Positions 1 through 6,987 are shown, counted from the stretch's first letter. The stretch is DNA of 27,733 bases from Fusobacterium sp. (GCF_019012925.1 NZ_JAGIRL010000013.1:1-27733), one strand, 5' to 3'. The notes: generated by a model not told the origin, from the letters alone. Translations and numbers: made by a program.

Positions 1-1
1 A

Positions 2-94
2 CACCACGATAGAGATATAAATGCAAGTAAAAATATACTAGCTGAAGGACTAAGAATAAAAAGAACCGTAGGAACTACGGGGATAGCTTGGTAA
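2..94 (+). CDS. tnpB: TnpB RNA-guided nuclease, C-terminal 30 residues only (partial)
   Basis: Reading from base 2, the frame gives HHDRDINASKNIL and then a basic tail ending GTTGIAW before TAA at 92-94. The DRDxNAxxNI signature is the third RuvC catalytic block of IS605-family TnpB (OrfB), so the catalytic aspartate is present. Family knowledge: TnpB is the RNA-guided DNA endonuclease ancestral to Cas12 and helps retain the element at its donor site. Only the C-terminus is in the window, so whether the full gene is intact cannot be judged. The 3' end is undamaged and flows directly into the expected right-end structure. Confidence 0.85.
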   Translation, partial: HHDRDINASKNILAEGLRIKRTVGTTGIAW

Positions 95-182
95 ATATAG
101 TTGGCTAACAAAAGCAACTATTTCCCAAGAAGAAGCTCCCATTTCAAAAATTACGAAGTAATTTTAAGTGGGAGAGGTTCAC
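95..182 (+). ncRNA. 3' scaffold of the TnpB omega RNA / IS right-end hairpin
   Basis: Bases 136-144 (CTCCCATTT) pair with 166-174 (AAGTGGGAG, one G-U), and the stem continues after a small bulge as 147-153 with 159-165 around the loop CGAAG. GGTTCAC follows at 176-182. This matches the right-end hairpin and omega RNA 3' scaffold of IS605 elements. By analogy the guide would be the flanking chromosomal DNA starting at about 183 (AATTTGCAATAATTGC). The RNA's 5' end would lie inside tnpB and is not marked here. Confidence 0.6.
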
Positions 183-301
183 AATTTGCAATAATTGCAT
201 TTACTATATATTTGCTATTTCTTTTTTCTCTATTACTAATAGTAGTTGTGATAATCTACTCAATCTATTTAAATAGGATTAAATAAAAAATTATTTATAA
301 A

Positions 302-358
302 AAGAAGTTGAATTAACCTTTTTATCTCTTAATTAAGATTTCATTAATTCAACTTCTT
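302..358. terminator. Bidirectional intrinsic terminator with nested palindrome
   Basis: A perfect 15-bp stem (302-316 with 344-358) encloses a loop that itself contains the perfect 12-bp palindrome TCTTAATTAAGA (327-338). On the minus strand the stem is followed by TTTTTATAAATAATTT, a good U-tract, so it probably ends the acetyltransferase transcript. On the plus strand the tail is weaker (ATAATTTTCC). Confidence 0.7.
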
Positions 359-377
359 ATAATTTTCCTATATTTAC

Positions 378-803
378 TTACAAATCTTTGATAAATAGTA
401 AAAAACCTGTCTTGTCATATTTAAAACTAGAGTGTTTTATCATACTAATAGAGGAAATATTTTCCTTTTTAATTAATCCAGTTATTATATTTTTCCCTTT
501 TTCTTTAACCCTCTTCTCTGCAAATTCTACTAATTCACTTCCTATTCCTTTATTTCGAGCTTCTTCAATTACTCCTATCAAGTCAATCCAAGCTCCATCA
601 TAGTGTAAGTTTGCAACATATAAAATTCCTAAGTATGCTACTGGTAAATCATTTTCATATTTTACAAATAATTCATATTGAGGATTATTTTTTATTCTAT
701 CACAAAGAACCTCAATCCCACAATCAATGTCCTTAAAAGACTTACTATCAATAAACATCACATCTTCCATCATCTCTTTAGAATTATCAAATAACTTAAT
801 CAT
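378..803 (-). CDS. GNAT-family N-acetyltransferase
   Basis: This 141-residue single-domain protein belongs to the GNAT fold. The acetyl-CoA pyrophosphate-binding motif A is visible as R83-N-K-G-I-G88, preceded by the strand WIDLIGVIEE and followed by the helix SELVEFAEKRV. Such enzymes move an acetyl group from acetyl-CoA to an amine; the substrate cannot be read from the sequence. The ATG at 803 is preceded by AGGTGAAGAG, an acceptable ribosome-binding site. It is probably monocistronic: yebC downstream in coordinates has its own terminator at 899-938, and the 302-358 hairpin ends this gene. A candidate promoter TTGATT-17-TACTCT lies upstream but its -10 is poor. Confidence 0.85.
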   Translation of the reverse strand: MIKLFDNSKEMMEDVMFIDSKSFKDIDCGIEVLCDRIKNNPQYELFVKYENDLPVAYLGILYVANLHYDGAWIDLIGVIEEARNKGIGSELVEFAEKRVKEKGKNIITGLIKKENISSISMIKHSSFKYDKTGFLLFIKDL

Positions 804-898
804 CTCTTCACCTACCTACATGAATTTTATTATTTTTCTTCTTCCTTAAATTAAGAGTAACACAAAAAATCTTAAAAATCAATCAAACTTACAATGTA

Positions 899-938
899 AA
901 AATAGCTCTCTATGAGTATATCCCATAGAAAGCTATTT
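899..938 (-). terminator. Intrinsic terminator of yebC
   Basis: AAATAGCT (900-907) pairs with AGCTATTT (931-938); after one mismatch, 909-914 pairs with 924-929. On the minus strand the stem runs straight into TTTTTACATT. It lies about 37 bases beyond the yebC stop codon. Confidence 0.8.
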
Positions 939-975
939 CCAATTATATATTATCTACTATTTTAAGCTCTTTATA

Positions 976-1725
976 TTAGTCTAATTGAGCTAGAATATCA
1001 TCAGCTATATCAAAGTTTGCATAAACCTCTTGAACGTCATCAAGATCGTCTAAAGCTTCGTAAAGAGCCATTACTTTTTTAGCTGTATCTAAATCAGTAA
1101 TCTCTACTTTATTTTCTGGATTCATAGCTATTTCAGCCTCTTCATAAGTATATCCAGCTTCTTTTATCTTCTCTAAAACAGATTGGAACTCTGTATAGTC
1201 AGTTAAAACTTCAAACTCTCCATCCTCTTCAGTTACATCTTCAGCTCCAGCTTCTAATGCTGCCATCATAAATTCATCAGCATCTATTCCTTCAGATTTT
1301 ACTGTAATTACTCCTTGCTTTTTGAACATCCAAGCAACTGCTCCATCAGTTCCTAAGTTTCCACCTTTTCTAGTGAAAGTCATTCTTACTTCAGAAGCTG
1401 ATCTATTTTTATTATCAGTTACAACATCAACTATAAAAGCAGTTCCAACAGGTCCATATCCTTCATATCTCATCTCTATGAAGTCTACTCCTTCTAACTC
1501 TCCTGTTCCCTTTTTTATAGCTCTTTCTAATATATCTTTAGGCATATTTCCAGCTTTTGCCTTCTCTATTGCAAGTCTTAATCTTGGGTTAAAGTTAGGG
1601 TCTCCACCAGCCTCTTTAGCTGCTATTGTTAACTCTTTTCCAAATTTAGTGAATAATTTAGCTCTCTTTTTATCTTGAGCTCCCTTTCTGTGTTGAATAT
1701 TTGCCCATTTACTATGTCCTGCCAC
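976..1725 (-). CDS. yebC: YebC/PmpR/TACO1-family protein
   Basis: The 249-residue product starts MAGHSKWANIQHRKGAQD and keeps the three-domain YebC layout at the family's usual length. The family was long annotated as a transcriptional regulator (PmpR). Its mitochondrial member TACO1 acts in translation, and recent work on bacterial members points to a ribosome-linked role at difficult proline-rich stretches; which applies here is not shown by sequence. The start is GTG (1723-1725), set by a perfect AGGAGG at 1732-1737 and by the invariant N-terminus. A promoter at 1761-1789 and a terminator at 899-938 make it its own transcription unit. The cyclo-ligase gene ends only 60 bases upstream on the same strand. 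Confidence 0.95.
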   Translation of the reverse strand: MAGHSKWANIQHRKGAQDKKRAKLFTKFGKELTIAAKEAGGDPNFNPRLRLAIEKAKAGNMPKDILERAIKKGTGELEGVDFIEMRYEGYGPVGTAFIVDVVTDNKNRSASEVRMTFTRKGGNLGTDGAVAWMFKKQGVITVKSEGIDADEFMMAALEAGAEDVTEEDGEFEVLTDYTEFQSVLEKIKEAGYTYEEAEIAMNPENKVEITDLDTAKKVMALYEALDDLDDVQEVYANFDIADDILAQLD

Positions 1726-1760
1726 AATAAACCTCCTAATTTTTTCTTAGTTTCTATAAG

Positions 1761-1789
1761 ATTTTATCATATTAACCAAGTTTTTTCAA
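1761..1789 (-). promoter_or_regulatory. Promoter of yebC
   Basis: On the minus strand TTGAAA (1784-1789) is followed after 17 bases by TAAAAT (1761-1766). The -35 hexamer overlaps the TGA stop of the upstream cyclo-ligase gene (1786-1788). The start codon lies about 35 bases downstream of the -10. Confidence 0.6.
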
Positions 1790-2337
1790 TACCTCTTAAT
1801 TTTTAATACTCTATTTTTTTTGACTATAATATCAATTTTTTTATCATGTTCCTCTGTTGAAATTCTATCATACAGTTGAAAATCAAATATCGGAGCCACT
1901 CTAACAACCTCAGGATATTTCAGAAATAATCTATCATAATACCCCTTACCATATCCTATTCTATTCCCCTCTTTATCAAAAACAAGTCCAGGAACAATTA
2001 TTAAATCCAAGTCCTCTAAATACTCTTCTCCTAACGGTTCTCTTATTCCATATTTTCCAATTGTAAACCCTTTTCCATACTCAACTACTGATAATATTCC
2101 ATTTTTTTCTACTCTTGGCAAAAATAGTCTTTTATTCTCACGAATAATCTCCCTATTTAAAATTTCTATCTCTATTTCACTTCCAAAATTCATAAATGAA
2201 AGAATTTTTTTTGAATCCTTATACACCTGTAACTCTTTTACCTTTTTACAGATCTCTCTACTTTCATGCTCTCTCAATTCCTTGTCTAAAAGATCTCTCC
2301 TAAGTTTTACCTCACTCCTAAAAAAATCCTTATCCAT
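1786..2337 (-). CDS. 5-formyltetrahydrofolate cyclo-ligase
   Basis: This 183-residue protein matches 5,10-methenyl-THF synthetase (MTHFS, YgfA/FAU family), which uses ATP to convert 5-formyl-THF to 5,10-methenyl-THF in the cytosol and so recycles a stalled folate form. The diagnostic GYGKGYYDR motif is at residues 128-136. It follows the family's LIIVPGLVFDKEGNRI segment, and an N-terminal basic helix and LFLPRV are also typical. The ATG at 2337 lies inside the 3' end of the UDG-like gene (8-base overlap), which indicates translational coupling. It is the last gene of a three-gene operon, and no terminator is evident after it. Confidence 0.93.
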   Translation of the reverse strand: MDKDFFRSEVKLRRDLLDKELREHESREICKKVKELQVYKDSKKILSFMNFGSEIEIEILNREIIRENKRLFLPRVEKNGILSVVEYGKGFTIGKYGIREPLGEEYLEDLDLIIVPGLVFDKEGNRIGYGKGYYDRLFLKYPEVVRVAPIFDFQLYDRISTEEHDKKIDIIVKKNRVLKIKRY

Positions 2338-2920
2338 CTATTTTCCCTAACTCTTGTTTCAACTGTTTTAAATCATTCCAAAACTCCAAAGCTGCTTTAG
2401 ATTTTTTTCCTGCTTCATTTCTTGATCTTTTAACAAAGTTCACATCATAAGTGATAAATACTTTTATTCCACCTGTCCAAGGATAGATCTTTCCTCTCTC
2501 TTCTCCCAATTTTATATCTCTTTCCAATAACAGCTCTGCTACTTCTGAACCAAGACTAACTATTATCTTTGGCTTGATTAAAGCTATCTGCATCAATAGT
2601 AACTCTTTTAATTGCTCTCTCTCCTCTGGCATAAACTCTAAGAACTTACAATCTTTTTTTGCAAGTGTAGTTATATAATAATCTTCTGGAGTAATCCCTT
2701 CTATATCACAAAGTTTTATTAAAAACTCTCCACTTGAACTTGGAGCTACTTTTAAATCTTCATTTTGGTATAGATCTGGATCATCACCTATAAAAAGTAG
2801 ATTAGCTTCTCTATTTCCACTTCCAATCAGTGTCTTTCTTTCGCTATTATCTCCATATGTTTTCCCCAATGAACCTATTTCAAATTTTAACTCTTCCCAA
2901 AAGTTATCAATCTCTTCCAC
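2330..2920 (-). CDS. Uracil-DNA glycosylase superfamily protein, degenerate (family 4/5-like)
   Basis: The 196-residue protein follows the fold of family 4 uracil-DNA glycosylases: a LLFIGDDP block at 41-48 replaces the usual GEAPG motif, YYITTLAKKDC (81-91) replaces YITNVVKCRP, and IKPKIIVSLGSEVAELLL (115-132) is the conserved middle strand-helix. It has only two cysteines (C71, C91), so the four ligands of the family's 4Fe-4S cluster are absent, and the C-terminal HPS/HPA loop is replaced by YDVNFVKRS (158-166). Whether it still excises uracil is doubtful. The start is GTG (2918-2920), chosen because AGGAGGT (2926-2932) precedes it; that site overlaps the stop codon of the MBL gene. It sits between the MBL hydrolase and cyclo-ligase genes in one operon. 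Confidence 0.75.
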   Translation of the reverse strand: MEEIDNFWEELKFEIGSLGKTYGDNSERKTLIGSGNREANLLFIGDDPDLYQNEDLKVAPSSSGEFLIKLCDIEGITPEDYYITTLAKKDCKFLEFMPEEREQLKELLLMQIALIKPKIIVSLGSEVAELLLERDIKLGEERGKIYPWTGGIKVFITYDVNFVKRSRNEAGKKSKAALEFWNDLKQLKQELGKIDG

Positions 2921-2930
2921 GCCTTACCTC

Positions 2931-3707
2931 CTAAAATTCAAATAGCTCAGTGGCTAAATCCTGTTTTGCTAACTCATAAGATAACTCTGCTTTTCTCATA
3001 TTCATCTCTTCTTCTAAGGTTTTCTGTACAAGTAATGGATTGTTACTATCCTTGCTTATATGTGCAAGATATACCTTTTTCAATTTCTCATCATACATCT
3101 CTTTTATGAATTTTGCTGCATCATTATTTGAAAGATGTCCATTTCTACTCTTCACTCTTGCTTTTAAATCCCAAGGATAACAGCAATTCATCAACATATT
3201 ATAGTCATAGTTACTCTCTATCACCATAATATTTGCGTCTTTAAAATTCTCTCTAACTATATTATTTACATAACCAATATCCGTTGAAATTGCGGCAATC
3301 TTACCATTTTGTGATTCTATTCTATAACCTACTGTCCTTTGTGCATCATGCATAACATCAAATGGTTTTATTAAAATATCCTCACTTAAAACAAATTTAT
3401 CCTTTATCAATCTTAAATTTTCTGTAGCTATCTTTCCTAATTTGTTCTCTCCAGCTCTATAGCTCTCCTCAGTTATATAGATAGGAACATTGTATTTCCT
3501 TGAAATTATCCCCGCTCCCTGTATATGATCTATGTGCTCATGAGTTATTAAAATTCCATTTATCTCTTTTATATCTCTATTTATTGAGTTTAATCTCTCC
3601 TCTATCTTTTTACAACTAAATCCAGCATCAATTAGAATTTTTGTCTTTCCACTCTCTATAAATGTTGAATTTCCTCCACTTCCACTTCCTAATATTGAAA
3701 TTTTCAT
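2931..3707 (-). CDS. MBL-fold metallohydrolase, YycJ/WalJ-like
   Basis: At 258 residues it has the length and plan of YycJ/WalJ/VicX proteins. The N-terminus MKISILGSGSGGNST is the family signature, the metal-binding HEHIDH lies at residues 56-61, and further metal ligands are seen in VMHDAQRTVGY, STDIGYV and LAHISKDSNN. Members are cytosolic metallo-beta-lactamase-fold hydrolases with suggested 5'-3' exonuclease or DNA-repair-linked roles. In Firmicutes they follow the walRK two-component genes, but no such genes are here. The ATG at 3707 has a weak AAGGGA site. It is the first gene of an operon with the UDG-like and cyclo-ligase genes. Confidence 0.9.
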   Translation of the reverse strand: MKISILGSGSGGNSTFIESGKTKILIDAGFSCKKIEERLNSINRDIKEINGILITHEHIDHIQGAGIISRKYNVPIYITEESYRAGENKLGKIATENLRLIKDKFVLSEDILIKPFDVMHDAQRTVGYRIESQNGKIAAISTDIGYVNNIVRENFKDANIMVIESNYDYNMLMNCCYPWDLKARVKSRNGHLSNNDAAKFIKEMYDEKLKKVYLAHISKDSNNPLLVQKTLEEEMNMRKAELSYELAKQDLATELFEF

Positions 3708-3757
3708 TTAATTTTCCCTTCTAATTTTACAATAATCTATATAATATTAATATATAA

Positions 3758-3766
3758 TTTATACCA
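3758..3766 (-). promoter_or_regulatory. Extended -10 element upstream of the MBL-UDG-cyclo-ligase operon
   Basis: The minus strand reads TGGTATAAA, a TGn-extended -10, about 50 bases before the start codon. No good -35 hexamer is found at the normal distance. Confidence 0.4.
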
Positions 3767-3810
3767 TATATTTCAAATTTTTTGAATATTTTAATTCTAT
3801 TCCAGAAGAA

Positions 3811-3854
3811 AAGAAGGAAGAAATCAAGAGTTTTACTCCTATTCCTTCCTTCTT
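3811..3854 (-). terminator. Intrinsic terminator after the PhoH gene
   Basis: AAGAAGGAA (3811-3819) pairs with TTCCTTCTT (3846-3854), with a second inner pairing of GAG (3828-3830) and CTC (3836-3838). On the minus strand the arm is followed by TTTCTTCTGG, a moderately U-rich tail. It begins six bases past the phoH stop codon. Confidence 0.65.
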
Positions 3855-3859
3855 CTTTA

Positions 3860-5167
3860 TTATAATAATTTAGCAGCTATCTCAGCTATCTCAGATCTTT
3901 CACCTTTCTTCAAAGTGATATGTCCTACAATGCTTTCAAATTTTAATTTGTCTGCCATATAAGTAAGTCCATTAGTATTTGCATCTAGATATGGATTATC
4001 TATCTGCTGTGGGTCTCCAGTAAAAATGATCTTAGTATCCTGTCCAGCTCTTGTTACAATAGTCTTAATCTCCAATGGAGTCAAGTTTTGAGCCTCATCT
4101 ATTATTATCAAACCTTTTGGAATACTTCTACCTCTTATATAAGTAAGTGGTTCTATCTTCATCATTCCCATTGATTCCAAGCCCTCTACTACCTTTTCTC
4201 CAGCTTTATCCTCTTTAGCTTCGCTTAAAAAATCTATATTGTCAAATATCGGTTGCATCCAAGGTTTTAATTTTTCCTTTTCACTACCTGGTAGATATCC
4301 CAAATCTTTTCCCATAGGGATAATCGGCCTAGCTATTAGTATCTTTCTATATCTTTTCTTCTCTACCACTAGTTCCAATCCAGCAGCTATAGCCATCAGA
4401 GTTTTTCCTGTTCCAGCTCCTCCTACCAATGTAACAACTTTCACACTGTCATCCATCAAGAGCTCCATAGCAAATCTCTGTTCATCATTTCTAGCTCTTA
4501 GCCCCCAAGCTTGTCCATCACCCAATATAAATTTTTTTATCTTACCTTCTACATATCTTCCACATAAGATATTATCTTTATATTTTAATTTGAAGAAACA
4601 ATTTGGTGTAGCTAGTATATCCTCTCTATTTAGATCAACAAAGCTTATCTTACCATCTTTATCAAATTTATCATAAAGTTTTTTATCCACTTCTACTTCA
4701 AAATATCCATCATAGAGTTCGTTATATTCCACTCTATCTGTATTATAATCCTCTACTTCCAATCCCAATGAGTCAGCCTTAATTCTCATATTTATATCTT
4801 TACTAACTATTATAACTCTTCTATCTGGATTATCCTGCTTTATTCCTAAGGTTACAGAGATTATATTGTTATCCATAACATCTTTACTCAAATTCTCTGG
4901 TAACAACTCTCTATTATTTTTGATTTCCACTTTAAAAAATATATCTTCAGGTAGATTTACACCTTTTGAAAGACTTCCCTTAGATCTTATCTCGTCTAAT
5001 ACTCTAGAGGCCATTCTAGCTTGAATTGCTGTATTTTGATTTCTCTTTAACTTATCGATCTCTTCTACTACATAGATAGGTAAAATTACATCATTCCCTC
5101 TAAAGTTATAGATACATTTAGGATCATGAATAAGAATATTAGTATCTAATACAAAAATTTTTCTCAT
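3860..5167 (-). CDS. PhoH-family ATPase with N-terminal PIN nuclease domain
   Basis: The 435-residue protein is a two-domain PhoH2/YlaK-type fusion. Residues 1-140 form a PIN ribonuclease domain (FVLDTNILIHD with D8, acidic E35/E36, and a late SKDINMRIKAD block with D124). Residues 225-435 form a PhoH P-loop ATPase with Walker A GGAGTGKT at 249-256 and Walker B LIIIDEAQN near 354-362. Characterised PhoH2 proteins unwind and cleave RNA in the cytosol. The ATG at 5167 follows AAAGGAG. No partner antitoxin-like ORF is seen beside it. The trxB-like gene ends 76 bases upstream without a clear terminator, so read-through is possible. The leader contains a short inverted repeat that covers part of the ribosome-binding site (5180-5200). 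Confidence 0.93.
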   Translation of the reverse strand: MRKIFVLDTNILIHDPKCIYNFRGNDVILPIYVVEEIDKLKRNQNTAIQARMASRVLDEIRSKGSLSKGVNLPEDIFFKVEIKNNRELLPENLSKDVMDNNIISVTLGIKQDNPDRRVIIVSKDINMRIKADSLGLEVEDYNTDRVEYNELYDGYFEVEVDKKLYDKFDKDGKISFVDLNREDILATPNCFFKLKYKDNILCGRYVEGKIKKFILGDGQAWGLRARNDEQRFAMELLMDDSVKVVTLVGGAGTGKTLMAIAAGLELVVEKKRYRKILIARPIIPMGKDLGYLPGSEKEKLKPWMQPIFDNIDFLSEAKEDKAGEKVVEGLESMGMMKIEPLTYIRGRSIPKGLIIIDEAQNLTPLEIKTIVTRAGQDTKIIFTGDPQQIDNPYLDANTNGLTYMADKLKFESIVGHITLKKGERSEIAEIAAKLL

Positions 5168-5243
5168 ATAAATCAGCTCCTTTGAGTAATAATATCAAAG
5201 TGTCCCCTTTAATTATATGTTCGTAAAATTTCTGCTATTTCCT

Positions 5244-6161
5244 TTATTTTTTCAATACTCTTTTTATTACTTGTAAAGCTGCTGCTGTTCCGTCAGCTAC
5301 AGCACAAGTTATCTGTCTTACTGCTCCACTCTTTATATCTCCAGCTACATACATACCCTCTATATTAGTTTTTAATTCAGAGTCTGTTATTATATATCCC
5401 TCTTTATCCAATTTAGCAAACTCTCCATACATCTCTGTATTATTTTTTGTTCCTAAGTATAGAAAAGCAAAATCAGATTTATAAGTTTTTTCCTCTCCCT
5501 TTTCTGAAACTAATAACTCCTCTACATACTCTTTTCCTCTTATTTCAAGAAGTTTTACTCCTGTTATTATCTCTACCTTTTCAGAAGATTTCAATGCCTC
5601 ATAGCTCTCTTTACTACACTTGAACTCATCTTCAACTACCATAACTCTTATTTTCTTTGAGAATTTAGTTAAAAATAGTGCCTCTTCAGCTAATTCCTCT
5701 CCCTGTCCTACCAATGAAACTGTCATAAACTTTGTAAAAGCTCCATCACAAGTAGCACAGTAAGATACTCCCTTACCTAAAAACTCCTTCTCTCCTTTAA
5801 TTTTTTTCCCAAAGTTTTTTCCTGTTCCTGTTGCAATAATTATATTTTTTCCTTTAAAATTTCCAGCATCTGTTTTTACTATCTTTACCTCTTCATATGG
5901 ATCAAATCCTAAAAGTGTACCCTCTACAAACTCTGCTCCAAATTTCTCAGCATGTTGTCTCATTAGTAAGTTTAACTCTGTTCCTGTTATCCCCTCTGGA
6001 AATCCTGGGTAGTTATCAACTTTATGAGCCATATACAAACTTCCTAAATTTTTTCTCTCAATTATTAAAGTTAAAAGTTTTGATCTCCCTGTATATAATC
6101 CAGCTGTTAAACCAGCAGGTCCTCCTCCTATTATTATCACATCATATATCTTTTCTACCAT
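5244..6161 (-). CDS. trxB: Thioredoxin reductase-like FAD disulfide oxidoreductase with altered NADPH site
   Basis: At 305 residues it has the length of bacterial low-molecular-weight thioredoxin reductases. FAD binding is shown by IIGGGPAGLTAGLY (10-23) and by the C-terminal GDIKSGAVRQITCAVADGTAAA, and the redox pair is CATC (C135, C138). The pyridine-nucleotide domain departs from the family: the usual GGGxxAxEEA reads GQGEELAEEA (152-161), and the HRRDxxRA motif that grips the 2'-phosphate of NADPH is replaced by VVEDEFKCS (175-183). It may use NADH, ferredoxin or another donor. The ATG at 6161 follows GGAGG. It lies 11 bases after the MBL gene, in one operon driven from 6839-6867. No thioredoxin gene is in the window. 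Confidence 0.85.
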   Translation of the reverse strand: MVEKIYDVIIIGGGPAGLTAGLYTGRSKLLTLIIERKNLGSLYMAHKVDNYPGFPEGITGTELNLLMRQHAEKFGAEFVEGTLLGFDPYEEVKIVKTDAGNFKGKNIIIATGTGKNFGKKIKGEKEFLGKGVSYCATCDGAFTKFMTVSLVGQGEELAEEALFLTKFSKKIRVMVVEDEFKCSKESYEALKSSEKVEIITGVKLLEIRGKEYVEELLVSEKGEEKTYKSDFAFLYLGTKNNTEMYGEFAKLDKEGYIITDSELKTNIEGMYVAGDIKSGAVRQITCAVADGTAAALQVIKRVLKK

Positions 6162-6172
6162 CTTTCTTCCTC

Positions 6173-6799
6173 CTATATCATTCCTTGCATTGTTAAAAAT
6201 ACTTTTTCTTCTCCTATTGTTGTTGGCTCACTGTGTGCACTGTAAACCTTAGTATCTTCAGGTAATTCTGTACAAAGTCTCTTCAAACTTTTAAAAAGCA
6301 TATCCCCATCACTTGTTGGTAAATCATATCTTCCAAAACTTCTTCTAAACATTGTATCTCCTGAGATCAATATTTTATTCTCTTTATTATAGAAACATTT
6401 TGATCCTATTGTATGACCTGGAGTATCAATAACTCTAAACTCTCCTATCATATCTCCATCTTTCATAGTTGTATAATCTCCATTGTATTCAAAGTTTGTT
6501 CCATTTATATACTTCATCAAACTCAATTCATTATCAACTAAAAATCTCTCTTCCTCTTTTCCAATATATACCTCTACATCTGGATAGATCTCCTTTATTC
6601 TATTCAATCCAGCTATATGATCCCCATGTCCATGAGTGAATATCATATACTTCAAAGTTAATCCATTACTTTTTATAAAAGATTCTACTCTACCTAAATT
6701 TTCTCCACCACAATCAAATAGATATGCTTCTTTATTATCATTCCATACCAAGTAACAGTTTGTCATTAAGCTTCCCAAGTAAAAAGTCTGTATCTTCAT
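6173..6799 (-). CDS. MBL-fold hydrolase, glyoxalase II-like
   Basis: The 208-residue cytosolic protein carries the metal-binding HGHGDH at residues 56-61 and the later ligands in DTPGHTIGS and SGDTMFRRSFGRYDLP. That order is typical of the small glyoxalase-II-like (YcbL/GloB2-type) metallohydrolases that cleave thioesters such as hydroxyacyl-thiols. The start is placed at ATG 6799 (MKIQTF) because GGAGG ends eight bases before it; the in-frame TTG at 6811 lies within that ribosome-binding site. A consensus promoter (6839-6867) drives this gene and the trxB-like gene 11 bases downstream. The pairing suggests a shared link to thiol chemistry, which is inference. Confidence 0.88.
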   Translation of the reverse strand: MKIQTFYLGSLMTNCYLVWNDNKEAYLFDCGGENLGRVESFIKSNGLTLKYMIFTHGHGDHIAGLNRIKEIYPDVEVYIGKEEERFLVDNELSLMKYINGTNFEYNGDYTTMKDGDMIGEFRVIDTPGHTIGSKCFYNKENKILISGDTMFRRSFGRYDLPTSDGDMLFKSLKRLCTELPEDTKVYSAHSEPTTIGEEKVFLTMQGMI

Positions 6800-6838
6800 T
6801 CTATCCTCCAATTCTATTCCTTTCTTGTCTACATTAAT

Positions 6839-6867
6839 ATTATACTTTACCTTACAGATCTTGTCAA
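6839..6867 (-). promoter_or_regulatory. Consensus promoter of the MBL hydrolase-trxB operon
   Basis: The minus strand reads TTGACA (6862-6867), 17 bases, then TATAAT (6839-6844), a perfect match to the sigma-70 consensus. It is back-to-back with the trmL promoter at 6873-6903. Confidence 0.85.
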
Positions 6868-6872
6868 AATAT

Positions 6873-6903
6873 TACTACTAAATTTTAAAATTTATGCTAT
6901 AAT
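6873..6903 (+). promoter_or_regulatory. Promoter of trmL-ruvC-nitroreductase unit
   Basis: TACTACTAA (6873-6881), nine bases, then TTTATGCTATAAT (6891-6903), with TGC-extended -10 TATAAT at 6898-6903. The same blocks at the same spacing precede lgt at 26570-26600. The trmL start is about 85 bases downstream. Confidence 0.65.
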
Positions 6904-6987
6904 TAATATAAAAGTTTAATAACTGTACTTAATTTTTATTATGTACTTTTCTCAAACTATAAAATTAATACAATAGGAGGAATTATT

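Larger units (their letters stand above)
1..182 (+). mobile_element. Right end of an IS200/IS605-family element (left part outside the window)
   Basis: The window opens inside the 3' end of a tnpB gene and continues through a long imperfect hairpin to a GGTTCAC-type end at about 182. In IS200/IS605 elements the right end carries a hairpin recognised by the TnpA transposase, and the same DNA encodes the 3' part of the omega (reRNA) guide RNA used by TnpB. The exact right boundary (182/183) is inferred from the usual layout of these elements; the left end and any tnpA are not visible. Confidence 0.75.

Noticed and set aside
101..286. 61-codon plus-strand frame starting at TTG, with a hydrophobic C-terminus
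   Set aside because: It has no ribosome-binding site and its first half runs through the IS right-end hairpin. Only its last part might be the tail of an interrupted gene.
4239..4676. 145-codon plus-strand frame opposite phoH
   Set aside because: It lies wholly antisense to a well-conserved gene and shows no ribosome-binding site or recognisable domain. The same applies to plus-strand frames at 388-603, 1322-1678, 5897-6196, 14565-14762, 19676-19897, 24653-24889 and 25495-25770.
6800..6811. TTG start at 6811 for the glyoxalase-like hydrolase
   Set aside because: It lies within the GGAGG ribosome-binding site of the ATG at 6799.
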